From Lacrimispora indolis DSM 755 (GTDB lineage Bacteria; Bacillota; Clostridia; Lachnospirales; Lachnospiraceae): a stretch of DNA of 64,000 bases. The first letter of the stretch is position 1. Every line of letters begins with the position of its first letter. Below the pieces are notes generated by a model. That model saw only the letters and a program-made list of their open reading frames with translations, ran no database searches and had not been told where the DNA came from. Below, piece after piece: positions 27,819 to 35,398 of the stretch. The stretch is from the NCBI RefSeq assembly GCF_000526995.1, contig NZ_AZUI01000001.1, positions 4,692,001 to 4,756,000 on the forward strand, given 5' to 3'. The translations under genes and the position numbers were made by a program.

Positions 27819-28343
27819 ATGGTCTATTACTTTGATGAGGAGGTTCTAATAAGAACAATTATTGAAACAGATACAAAAACTATTTGTGAAGAAGAAATGG
27901 CACAAGGATGGCAGGCTAACGAAGAAAAGTATTTGACCAGGTTAGCGGATGACACCGCTGGTAAAGCTATTTCTCTTGTTGCAGAATACAAAGGCAATGT
28001 CGCCGGATATATAAATGTGTATATCAATTCTTCCTGGGGTTCTTTTGCAAATATGGGATATTGTGAAATTGTTGACTTTGGTGTGTTAGAAAAATACCGT
28101 TGTTGTGGAATCGGTTCTAAACTAATGGATACGGCTGAAAAAATTGCTTCAAAATATGCGGATACAGTTTACCTTGGTGTAGGCCTACATAGTGGATATG
28201 GCAGCGCTCAGAGAATGTATCATAAGCGCGGTTATTTACCTGATGGGAAAGGTGTCTGGTATAAAGATAAAATAGCAGAACCCCATGAAACTTATTGTAA
28301 CGATGATTACTTAAATCTATATTTTAGTAAAAAGCTAAGATAG
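27819..28343 (+). CDS. GNAT-family N-acetyltransferase
   Basis: 174 residues from ATG 27819, which has GGGAGGT upstream; the longer frame from 27786 lacks one. The acetyl-CoA site is VDFGVLEKYRCCGIGSKLM (motif A, RxxGIG), followed by AEKIASKYADTVYLGVG and the closing RMYHKRGYLPDG. The acceptor substrate cannot be read from the sequence. Probably monocistronic, with an extended -10 promoter at 27744-27752. Confidence 0.85.
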   Translation: MVYYFDEEVLIRTIIETDTKTICEEEMAQGWQANEEKYLTRLADDTAGKAISLVAEYKGNVAGYINVYINSSWGSFANMGYCEIVDFGVLEKYRCCGIGSKLMDTAEKIASKYADTVYLGVGLHSGYGSAQRMYHKRGYLPDGKGVWYKDKIAEPHETYCNDDYLNLYFSKKLR

Positions 28344-28392
28344 TCATTATGAGCACAAAGAAAACGCCGGAATACTGTTTGTCAACAGTCTG

Positions 28393-28432
28393 AAAGGGGC
28401 ACAGCCAGGTAAATATCTGTCTGCGCCCCTTT
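28393..28432. repeat. Hairpin containing 25-nt repeat, copy 2
   Basis: AAAGGGGCACAG (28393-28404) pairs with CTGCGCCCCTTT (28421-28432) with one mismatch. The 25-nt repeat shared with 27627-27651 occupies 28402-28426, covering the loop and part of both arms. No T-run follows on either strand. It lies between convergent genes and may still act as a weak terminator. Confidence 0.5.
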
Positions 28433-28451
28433 GTGAGTTCAGCGGACATTA

Positions 28452-29669
28452 TCATCTCCGGTAAAGATATACAGGTCTGCCGCTTTCTATTTTTCGTTGA
28501 AGTTCCCCCTGGATCAGGGGCAGGACATATTCCAGAAAATCTGAGGTGACATCAGTGCCGTTGCTGCAGATCCATTGGGAAGGAAACAGCTTTTCCTGAT
28601 TGCAAACCTGGTTTACATCAACCGTGGTGCATTCCATGGAATAAGGGGAGTTTCCTGTACGGCAAAAGGCGACCATTCTTCCGGTAATGCCGTTTAAAGC
28701 GGCCTTTACCCCTTCTGAGCCTGCCTGTACGGATTCTTCTATGTCGGTTGCGGAAGCCAGCATGCCGCTGCAGCGCTGGCTAACATTCAGCTCAATGGAA
28801 CGGACCTTTACGCCGAAACGGTCGCGCACAAAATTTTCCAGCATTTTGCCGCTTCCGGTGAGCATTTTATGACCAAAGGTATCCAGACGGACTTCATCCG
28901 AGTATTCGCATATGAATTTGCCCTGGGCGTCGGAGAGACCTTCTGAGATACAGATAATAACCGAGTTGTTTTTTTTAAGAGCAATTTTAACATCTGATGC
29001 AAACCGTTCAAAATCAAAATCAGTTTCAGGAAGGTAGATAAGCACGGGATTATCACCCTCGAATTTTCTGGCCAATGCACTGGCAGCAGTGAGCCAGCCT
29101 GCATGGCGGCCCATCAGCTCCACAATGGTGACGGACTTCTGCTGGTAAACGGAAGAGTCCAGAACGATTTCACGGACGGTGTCAGCCACGTATTTGGCGG
29201 CACTGCCGTATCCGGGAGTGTGATCCGTTAAAGTCAAGTCATTGTCAATGGTTTTGGGAATTCCAATGAAACGGATGGCGCTGTTATGATGGGAGGCGTA
29301 GCGGGAGAGCTTGCTTACTGTATCCATGGAATCATTGCCTCCGATATAAAAGAAATATCCGATTTCCATGGTCCGGAATTTTTCAAACAGAGCCGGATAA
29401 AAGGGAGAAGACAGATCGTCAGGGAGTTTATAGCGGCAGGAGCCTAAATAAGCGGCAGGCGTTAATTTCAGAAGCTCCAGTTCTTCCTCCGTCAAATCAC
29501 CTGTCAAATCCATATAATTGTCGGACATGAAGCCTTCTATACCGTTGATCATGCCATAAACCCGGCCGATTTCTTCACGAGCAATTCCTTCCTTGATGAC
29601 GCCGTAAAGGCTTGCATTGATCACAGCGGTTGGTCCGCCGGATTGTCCTACGATTGCATTTTTCTTCAT
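28452..29669 (-). CDS. pfp: Diphosphate-dependent 6-phosphofructokinase
   Basis: 405 residues from the ATG at 29669 (family N-terminus MKKNAIVGQSGGPTAVIN); an earlier ATG at 29696 is less likely. It phosphorylates fructose 6-phosphate, or reverses this, in glycolysis. The phosphate-donor motifs are of the PPi type: GGNDSMDT in place of GGDGS, and PKTIDNDL with Lys in place of the Gly of ATP enzymes. Catalytic Asp is in TIDND. GGAGG lies 12 nt upstream. Single gene between convergent and non-coding regions. Family knowledge predicts reversible, unregulated PPi use. Confidence 0.9.
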   Translation of the reverse strand: MKKNAIVGQSGGPTAVINASLYGVIKEGIAREEIGRVYGMINGIEGFMSDNYMDLTGDLTEEELELLKLTPAAYLGSCRYKLPDDLSSPFYPALFEKFRTMEIGYFFYIGGNDSMDTVSKLSRYASHHNSAIRFIGIPKTIDNDLTLTDHTPGYGSAAKYVADTVREIVLDSSVYQQKSVTIVELMGRHAGWLTAASALARKFEGDNPVLIYLPETDFDFERFASDVKIALKKNNSVIICISEGLSDAQGKFICEYSDEVRLDTFGHKMLTGSGKMLENFVRDRFGVKVRSIELNVSQRCSGMLASATDIEESVQAGSEGVKAALNGITGRMVAFCRTGNSPYSMECTTVDVNQVCNQEKLFPSQWICSNGTDVTSDFLEYVLPLIQGELQRKIESGRPVYLYRR

Positions 29670-29794
29670 GATGTATAATATCCTCCAAGTTTGCATATGC
29701 CACGGGCACCTTCCCTATTCTATAATAGAACGACTTTCTTTGCAACGGTCATTCCTAAATTTCCAGGAAATAATTAGCCCATAAAAAGGGAGGA

Positions 29795-29820
29795 GCCGGT
29801 GAAATGTGACTTTCACCGGC
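29795..29820. other. 10-bp hairpin upstream of pfp
   Basis: GCCGGTGAAA (29795-29804) pairs perfectly with TTTCACCGGC (29811-29820). A run of T follows on the minus strand after a short gap (complement of AAAAAGGGAG), so it could terminate leftward transcripts. It opens a gene-free stretch from 29670 to 30403. Confidence 0.5.
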
Positions 29821-29940
29821 CAGTTATGAAAAAAAGTTTTTAATTTAACAAGTATTGGAGTTCTTCTTGTTACTATCTTAAGTATAGAGGAGAGATGTGA
29901 AAAAAGTTTGTAGAAGTTGTAAATAATTTTTGTACGTCTT

Positions 29941-30034
29941 GTGAAAAAACTGTGAATGAATGGTGTTGGTTTTTTATAAGTGATTACTGCTGATTTATGC
30001 AACTATAGCTGATTATAAGTGAATAATTATGAAA
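29941..30034. repeat. 94-nt direct repeat, copy 1
   Basis: Matches 31683-31776 at 90 of 94 positions with no gaps. It contains two related halves around TATGCAACTATA, and its end (TATAAGTGAAT, 30014-30024) recurs inverted at 30084-30094. No coding frame is supported. It may be an RNA, a small mobile unit or a protein-binding array. Confidence 0.8.
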
Positions 30035-30273
30035 TTAGAGTATAGTAAAATCACACTGGTAATAAAAATTATGTATTAAGATCATTCACTTATAGATTTT
30101 AATATTTGTTCTTTTATATATGGTAGTTAATGGGGATTCAGTGACAGCAGGTATTCACCGGCTGGAAGTAGCAGTGCAGCTGTTTCACTTCTTGCATATT
30201 AAGCTGACGGCAGGAGTTGGATGACACGTGGTTTGTATGGATGCCTAAAGGCCATAGACTGCCATATGTAGAT

Positions 30274-30290
30274 AGACCATGGTCTTTTTT
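30274..30290 (+). terminator. Palindrome plus T-run
   Basis: AGACCATGGTCT is a perfect palindrome followed by TTTTT. A related segment (ATATGTAGATAG, then TTCTTTTT) recurs at 31798-31823, again downstream of a 94-nt repeat copy, so it may be the end of the same element. The rest of 30035-30403 shows nothing else. Confidence 0.45.
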
Positions 30291-30403
30291 ATTCAGATAT
30301 TCTTAAATAGCAATTAAAGAGCCTTAGTTTTATAAAATTATTTACACACGCAAGCTTTATAGTATTATAATAAAAGAAAATATGCTTGAAAGGAAATGAT
30401 TAC

Positions 30404-30637
30404 ATGAAAATATATAAATTCTTAGCTGGATTAATATTAATGATATCAGCATTAGGGCTTTTATTATTTTTTATAAAGAGATACTATATAAGCCGGACAG
30501 TCTCAATTATTGGAGGAGCAGATGGCCCCACAGCAATTTTTATAGCTGGAAAATCTGAACGCTTTATACCGCTTTATCTTATTATAGGAATGCTGATTCT
30601 GATTATAATCACTATTTTGTTTTTTAGAAATAAATAG
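30404..30637 (+). CDS. Small membrane protein with IGGADGPT motif
   Basis: 77 residues from ATG 30404, with AAAGGA 9 nt upstream. Two transmembrane helices (about residues 4-26 and 54-73) flank VSIIGGADGPTAIFIAG. That motif is a hallmark of the beta subunit of sodium-pumping decarboxylases (OadB/GcdB), where it lies in a membrane-buried ion-binding region, but those proteins have ~370 residues. This is either a stand-alone mini-protein using the motif or a remnant. The intact ribosome site and clean ends favour a real gene. Function unknown. Confidence 0.7.
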   Translation: MKIYKFLAGLILMISALGLLLFFIKRYYISRTVSIIGGADGPTAIFIAGKSERFIPLYLIIGMLILIIITILFFRNK

Positions 30638-30654
30638 CAATTTATTATACTACA

Positions 30655-30830
30655 TGTACCGGAGGTATTGCATAAGAAAGAATTCCGCTTGCGGGATTCT
30701 CCGCCTGCGGCGACATCCAACCCTGCCGCCGCAGTGCGATCCTCCCGGAGGGTTTTTATCGTATAGGACGAACTTTTCTCGTATACGATAAAAAATACCG
30801 GCGAAAAATTCACCGGTATTCAATCTTAAA
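30655..30830. repeat. Composite inverted-repeat intergenic element
   Basis: Nested hairpins follow one another: GAATTCCGC/GCGGGATTC (30680-30699), CTGCGGCG/CGCCGCAG (30705-30734) closed by CTCCG/CGGAG, then a CCTC/GAGG stem with T-run near 30742, then TTTTATCGTATA paired with TATACGATAAAA (30755-30793), then ATACCGG/CCGGTAT (30795-30819). This density resembles dispersed palindromic repeats of clostridial intergenic regions. It also separates convergent genes and includes terminator-like parts. Confidence 0.6.
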
Positions 30831-30863
30831 GTATAGGTTTAATTCGGCAGATAGCAAAAGGGG

Positions 30864-31409
30864 TTAATGATTATTCAAATATTCCCTTTTTAGCCGATTA
30901 AACTCCGATTCCAATTGGTAATCATTTCTCCTTTTTATGTATTCAGTGATCCCATCTTTAAAAGATGGTTTAGCAAATACAAAGATCCGATACAGTAGAC
31001 GTATCCCCCAAAATAGAGAAAAAGTAATACAAACCAATACTTTTGTGTCATAATCCCAGATTACGGCCAATGAAGCAAAACACAATAGGATAAGCATATA
31101 ATCCAAAGTTTGGGATAATAGGTTTTTCTTTATTGCCAGTCTGCGTTTTGCAAGTTCTAGGATAGTATTATCATCAGGAGCTTGATTGTTTTGGCTGTCT
31201 TCAGAGTTAATATTTGTTATAGAATTCACACCTTGTACGATACTTTCTGTAGTCATTACTTTTCCCTCCACATACTGTAGTTTCATGCGGATAGTATCTT
31301 CAGATATCCAATCTGCCCGTTGATTTTTAATCAGTTGCCGGGCGCGTTTCGGATAAGTTGGTTCTAAAGAGTTATCACTACAATCTACTACTTTGATTTG
31401 TTTTGATAT
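30864..31409 (-). CDS. 2TM protein with YPKRARQL-type N-terminal domain, ATA start
   Basis: 181 residues if translation starts at ATA (31409-31407). AGAGGTGAT lies just upstream and a TAA (31424-31422) closes the frame five codons before the ATA. No ATG, GTG or TTG occurs in frame before 31286. The first 40 residues (IKVVDCSDNSLEPTYPKRARQLIKNQRADWI) match the N-terminal motif of a family of Lachnospiraceae hypothetical proteins, as I recall it, so they should be translated. A shorter product from ATG 31256 (GGAGGG upstream) would hold only the membrane part: helices at about LLSQTLDYMLILLCFASLAV and VLVCITFSLFWGIRLLYRIF. Function unknown. Confidence 0.65.
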   Translation of the reverse strand: MSKQIKVVDCSDNSLEPTYPKRARQLIKNQRADWISEDTIRMKLQYVEGKVMTTESIVQGVNSITNINSEDSQNNQAPDDNTILELAKRRLAIKKNLLSQTLDYMLILLCFASLAVIWDYDTKVLVCITFSLFWGIRLLYRIFVFAKPSFKDGITEYIKRRNDYQLESEFNRLKREYLNNH

Positions 31410-31427
31410 AATATCACCTCTTTATAT

Positions 31428-31489
31428 GTTTTTTATTATGGGTGTCTCCCCGTGCAATTCGTTTTTTATTATGGGTGTCTCCCCCTGCA
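31428..31489 (-). repeat. Tandem 29-nt repeat upstream of the 2TM gene
   Basis: Two copies (31428-31456 and 31461-31489) with one mismatch and a 33-bp period, about three helical turns. On the transcribed strand each contains GGGGAGACACCC, a short inverted repeat. They lie 20-80 nt before the start codon, so a regulator bound on one DNA face is plausible. Confidence 0.6.
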
Positions 31490-31682
31490 GATAATATCAT
31501 ACCATAGTTTTATAGTCTGCTCAACATTTTTAAGGTTATTGTAATGACAATAAAGTCTGTATTATTATAATGATAATGGAAATAAAATATATGAAATTAA
31601 AATATATTAAGATAAAGTAAATAGTAAGGCACTATACAATAAAACAGCAAAACGCACCGTATTTAAGCCGTTTCTCTGATTT

Positions 31683-31776
31683 GTGAAAAAACTGTGAATG
31701 AAAGGTATTGGTTTGTTATAAGTGATTATTGCTGATTTATGCAACTATAGCTGATTATAAGTGAATAATTATGAAA
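31683..31776. repeat. 94-nt direct repeat, copy 2
   Basis: Second copy of the element at 29941-30034 (4 mismatches). The two copies bracket the IGGADGPT gene and the 2TM gene. It lies in a gene-free stretch (31410-32140) that otherwise holds the tandem repeat and the inverted repeat at 31838-31943. Confidence 0.8.
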
Positions 31777-31837
31777 AAAAGCATTATAAAATTGTTATAT
31801 GTAGATAGCCTATGTTCTTTTTGGCTTTTATATTTTA

Positions 31838-31943
31838 GTTTTGTGTATAAATAAAGACAAGACCACTAACTTAATATCATAGTTAGTGGTCTTATAAGTT
31901 TTAGATGAGCTACATATATTTCTCACATTCTCGGTTGGCATAC
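31838..31943 (-). repeat. ~105-nt inverted repeat, copy A
   Basis: Nearly identical, in the opposite orientation, to 51642-51747. On the minus strand it starts with the last codons of a reading frame (NRECEKYM then stop), followed by a strong hairpin (AGACCACTAACT paired with AGTTAGTGGTCT around TAATATC). It looks like the 3' end of a gene plus terminator left by a mobile or duplicated unit. Confidence 0.7.
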
Positions 31944-32140
31944 CCCTTTCTCACGGTGCTCAGGAAAATACTAAATAGATAGCTCATCATATAATCTTAT
32001 TTTTTGGATAAAATTACTGTATACATTTCATCTACAATTGTGCTATAATATAAACATCAGGTATGTGGTTTGCTATGCAGTGACGTAAGTCCAGTTTCAG
32101 TGAACCATTTTTTTATTTTGTTAGAAGGAGGTGAGATATC

Positions 32141-32641
32141 ATAAATATAGGTGATATCATCATATACGGAAATCATGGTATTTGTAAGGTTACCGGATTA
32201 CAGGATATGTACATGGATGAAAAAATTCGTTCATATTATGTACTCAAACCCATTTACAATACTGCCTCGACAGTATACGTCTCAGCTATAAGTAACAAAA
32301 GAAAGACTGAAATTCGCCACGTTCTCTCTGCCGATGAAATTTTCTCTGTAGTTGAGAAAATGTCGGATGAAGATTTAATTTGGATTAAGGATAATCATAA
32401 GCGCAAAGAATTATATGGCCAGATTCTTTCAGATGGTAACCGTTCTGAGCTAATAAAAATGATAAAAACTTTGCGTTATCAGAAACAAGAGCTAAAAAAC
32501 ATAAATAAAGACAGAAAACTCCAGATTTTTGATGAATGTTTTCTCAAAGATGCTGAAAAAGCGCTTTGTGAGGAGTTTGCTTATGTATTGAACATCAAAC
32601 GTGAAGAGGTTATTCCGTTTATCTATGAGCAGAAATTCTAA
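32141..32641 (+). CDS. CarD-like regulator, apparent ATA start
   Basis: 166 residues if initiated at ATA 32141. A perfect AAGGAGGTGA (32125-32134) sits upstream, and a TGA in frame at 32132-32134 closes the frame. No canonical start codon exists before ATG 32207. Starting there would remove NIGDIIIYGNHGICKVTGL, which is the conserved first strand set of the CarD/CdnL RNA-polymerase-interacting domain. The domain continues with YYVLKPIYN, STVYVSA and the helical part to the C-terminus. CarD-type proteins bind the RNA polymerase beta subunit and stabilise open promoters. An upstream TATAAT lies near 32044. Confidence 0.75.
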   Translation: MNIGDIIIYGNHGICKVTGLQDMYMDEKIRSYYVLKPIYNTASTVYVSAISNKRKTEIRHVLSADEIFSVVEKMSDEDLIWIKDNHKRKELYGQILSDGNRSELIKMIKTLRYQKQELKNINKDRKLQIFDECFLKDAEKALCEEFAYVLNIKREEVIPFIYEQKF

Positions 32642-32807
32642 CCCAATTTTCATTTATCAAGTGCATCTCATTATCATTCCTTATTATTACCTCAAGACCA
32701 TTTCAACTCCCATATAAAACAACCACTATTTTTATTATTATTTTTTTCCACAGACAGGATCGTTTTAACGCAAGACGAAATTGGGTTTATAGTAAAATTA
32801 AAGGAAA

Positions 32808-32850
32808 CAGTCACCAGCGAGGAAGATCTCCTAAGGTATCTGGTGGTTAG
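32808..32850 (+). other. Structured intergenic hairpin
   Basis: CACCAG (32812-32817) pairs with CTGGTG (32840-32845) around an inner AGGA/TCCT stem, with CAG/CTG just outside. It lies in the 650-nt space between the CarD-like and cold-shock genes. It could be part of a small RNA, but no promoter or terminator can be assigned. The rest of 32642-33130 shows nothing else. Confidence 0.3.
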
Positions 32851-33136
32851 CTGAAATCTGACTAATCACTGGATTACCTTTTAAACCTGTTTGCCCATTT
32901 TTAATCCCTACCCTTATAAAACATCTTTACATTAAATAAAAACTTTTTTATATTGCTTTTGCTATATTTTTCAGCATTCTCCAACAATGTTTTCTCCCCA
33001 TTTTACTGAATTCGGATAAGCCCCAGTTTCATGATGATTTACCAAGTTCAGACAGGTTCGCCATTTCCACTTCGCGCTGTTCACTTTATGCCTATTGATG
33101 ACTTTCACATTTTAACCTTTTTTCCTTGATTTTTAA

Positions 33137-33165
33137 TTGACTTATTTAAATCATTGTGTTATGAT
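33137..33165 (+). promoter_or_regulatory. Promoter of the cold-shock gene
   Basis: TTGACT (33137-33142), 17 nt, TATGAT (33160-33165): a good sigma-A promoter. Transcription from about 33172 would give a 5' leader of ~125 nt. Confidence 0.8.
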
Positions 33166-33195
33166 AAAGCAGTATTTTAAATAAGGTCTTGATTT

Positions 33196-33245
33196 CGCAT
33201 GTATACGTAAGTCATTATTCTATTGATGATTTACATATATATGCG
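33196..33245 (+). promoter_or_regulatory. Long leader hairpin of the cold-shock mRNA
   Basis: Two 20-nt arms (33196-33215 and 33226-33245) pair around a 10-nt loop with two G-U pairs and a single C/A mismatch. It sits between the promoter and the GGAGGT ribosome site. A long structured leader is typical of temperature-controlled csp mRNAs. Confidence 0.65.
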
Positions 33246-33295
33246 ATTTTTAGTTTAGTAAAAATACAATAATAATATTTAAGGAGGTATCTTTC

Positions 33296-33496
33296 ATGAC
33301 TAAAGGTACAGTAAAATGGTTTAATCCACAAAAAGGCTTTGGTTTTATCTGTGACGAGCAGGGCAACGATATATTCGTTCATTTCTCTGGCCTCGCGATG
33401 GACGGTTTTAAAACCTTAGACGAGGGACAGTCAGTTACATTTGATGTAACAGAAGGTAATCGAGGATTACAGGCTGTTAATGTTCATACTGCATAA
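33296..33496 (+). CDS. csp: Cold-shock protein (CspA family)
   Basis: 66 residues, the usual length. KGFGFI (RNP1) and DIFVHF (RNP2) form the nucleic-acid-binding face, and the protein begins [11 protein letters not shown]. It binds single-stranded RNA/DNA as an RNA chaperone in the cytoplasm. Strong GGAGGT site. Single gene with its own promoter, structured leader and terminator. Confidence 0.97.
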   Translation: MTKGTVKWFNPQKGFGFICDEQGNDIFVHFSGLAMDGFKTLDEGQSVTFDVTEGNRGLQAVNVHTA

Positions 33497-33504
33497 TCCA
33501 CGTG

Positions 33505-33540
33505 ATAAAGAAGACTGCTTTTAAGTAGTCTTCTTTATTT
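33505..33540 (+). terminator. Terminator of the cold-shock gene
   Basis: ATAAAGAAGACT (33505-33516) pairs with AGTCTTCTTTAT (33527-33538) around a short loop, followed by T residues. Confidence 0.9.
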
Positions 33541-33545
33541 ATATT

Positions 33546-33821
33546 TTCTACCTACATAATTTATTAAATAGCAATTTAAGTAGTACAGTTACTTCACTAA
33601 ATACTGATGTAACCAATATCAAACCAGTCACTAACCGAACGTCAACTTTTGTGCCAGATGGGACAGATCATGATACCTTGGATTAGCCTAGGTGGTATTA
33701 CATTTATTCAACAGCTCATGGTCCGGCAAGTAACCTCGGTCGCGTTTTATTAGGAAAAGATCGGGCATATTATAAGTACCGACGGAATATGGAAATAAAT
33801 GGGCCGGTCAGAGAGTTGTGA
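33546..33821 (+). pseudogene. Decayed reading frame with one in-frame TAG
   Basis: A single frame runs from 33546 to TGA 33819-33821, broken only by TAG at 33684-33686, and lacks a start codon. The downstream half (PRWYYIYSTAHGPASNLGRV, then GKDRAYYKYRRN) looks protein-like. No family is recognised. It ends inside the terminator at 33803-33845. Confidence 0.35.
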
Positions 33822-33845
33822 CAAACTGTCTGACCGGCTTTTCTT
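33803..33845 (+). terminator. Strong intrinsic terminator
   Basis: GCCGGTCAGA (33803-33812) pairs perfectly with TCTGACCGGC (33829-33838), followed by TTTTCTTT. It terminates rightward transcription through the decayed frame. The remaining 33846-34012 shows nothing else. Confidence 0.85.
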
Positions 33846-34012
33846 TATAGATATTCATTCAATCGTTCTGGATAATACAGCATCAACTGGCTGAGTACCA
33901 AGTCTCAATTCCGGTACCGCTGCGTCCATTTCTTTTTAACCTTTCATCACTCATAATATGATTTCTTTTTACAGGTGTCATTTTAATTCCCTTATTTCTC
34001 AAATATAGTTAA

Positions 34013-34885
34013 TTATGACAGTATTCGACTTGGTGTATATATATTAAATACAGTTACTCCAGTATTAATATATTGTGGACCTGTATCAAATCCCTTTAAT
34101 GCAGCAACTGCCTGAGCCATACCCAAATAGCCCATTGTAAATGGATTTTGTACCAATATAGCTTTTATAGTATTATCTTTTATCATTTCCTGAATTACCT
34201 CTGTGATATCAAATCCAATACCGATAATATTTATATCATTTTCTCTCAAAGCATACCCCATCCCTAACGTAGATCCTTCATTCGTTGAAAAAATACCAAC
34301 AAGATTGGGATTGTCTCTTATATATTTTTCCGTTGCTTGTTTTGCTAACTCTGGGTCACCATTCGTGTATATTGTTTCTAATATTTGATAACTGGCAAAC
34401 GGTTTAAAATAATCGCGAAATCCCCTTTCCCGATTTACAGTCGTTCTGTTTTCAGGAGTTACCCCAATGATTCCTATTGAACCATATTTGACACCAATCT
34501 CCTCTAATTCGTAAAACATATTTTCTCCAGCTATCTTACCAGCTGTATAATTATCTGTAGCAAAGGTTATGACTGCTTCTTCAAACGCTGGTGCATCGAC
34601 ATAAATGATTTTTACACCCTTTGCTTTCGCTTCTTCAACTGCCATTGAAATCTCTAAAGGATCACTCGCCGCTAACATTATTGCATTAGCTCCCGCTGCT
34701 ACAGCATTATTAAATATTTCAATTTGTTTATTTACATCTCTCGTTAAGGGGGCGTCCCATTCATATGTAACACCTAACATAGAAGCCATTTCTCTAGCAC
34801 CATTATCCATAACCCTCCAAAATTGATCACTTTTATCCATGGTTATTAAATAAATTTTATAATTCTCATTTACTATATGGTTCAT
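34013..34885 (-). CDS. Type 1 sugar-binding protein without signal peptide
   Basis: 290 residues from ATG 34885 (GGAG 12-15 nt upstream); a GTG at 34942 would add 19 residues. It begins directly with the mature binding-protein fold (YKIYLITMDKSDQFWRVMD, then ANAIMLAASDP and IFSTNEGSTLGMGYALREN), as in ribose/allose-type receptors. No signal peptide, lipobox or DNA-binding domain precedes it and no transporter genes adjoin. Either the export signal has been lost (a decaying gene) or the protein acts inside the cell. The upstream 34886-35350 holds no other recognisable element. Confidence 0.7.
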   Translation of the reverse strand: MNHIVNENYKIYLITMDKSDQFWRVMDNGAREMASMLGVTYEWDAPLTRDVNKQIEIFNNAVAAGANAIMLAASDPLEISMAVEEAKAKGVKIIYVDAPAFEEAVITFATDNYTAGKIAGENMFYELEEIGVKYGSIGIIGVTPENRTTVNRERGFRDYFKPFASYQILETIYTNGDPELAKQATEKYIRDNPNLVGIFSTNEGSTLGMGYALRENDINIIGIGFDITEVIQEMIKDNTIKAILVQNPFTMGYLGMAQAVAALKGFDTGPQYINTGVTVFNIYTPSRILS

Positions 34886-35351
34886 TTCTACAACATCTCC
34901 TATATTAATAATCAATTTTAATGTTGGTCCAAATGCATTCACACCTGGTGCTGAAATTCAGGCTTTACAACGAGTGTTCTGATATCACCGACTTGCATAA
35001 AAATTATATACTGTTATTAACATAATTATGGGCTGTTACAGTGGAATATTTATCCAGGTAAATAAAATATCTGTAATCTATTCCCGTATCTACAATTCCT
35101 GTTAATACTCCTTGTCCTCCAGGCTAAAATTTGGAACACTTCTAATTCTTGAAATAATATTCGAATCTATAGCAGAAGGCGCGTTAATACTCATATAACC
35201 GGCATAACTTACAGATTTGGAAGAATACACGGATATTCAATTATATGCGAGGGGGTTTCGTAATATTACTTCAGTAAATTGCTATTCTATTTGCATCAAA
35301 GTTATATCATATAAAATTAAGAAAAATGTAAAAAGTCAAAACAAAGACCTT

Positions 35352-35359
35352 GTTATAAT
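35352..35359 (+). promoter_or_regulatory. Extended -10 promoter
   Basis: TGTTATAAT gives an extended -10 (TGnTATAAT) about 40 nt before the lipoprotein start; no good -35 is present. Confidence 0.5.
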
Positions 35360-35398
35360 AGAAAGAAAGTTCGAAAATAAATTACCGGAGGTGAGTAT

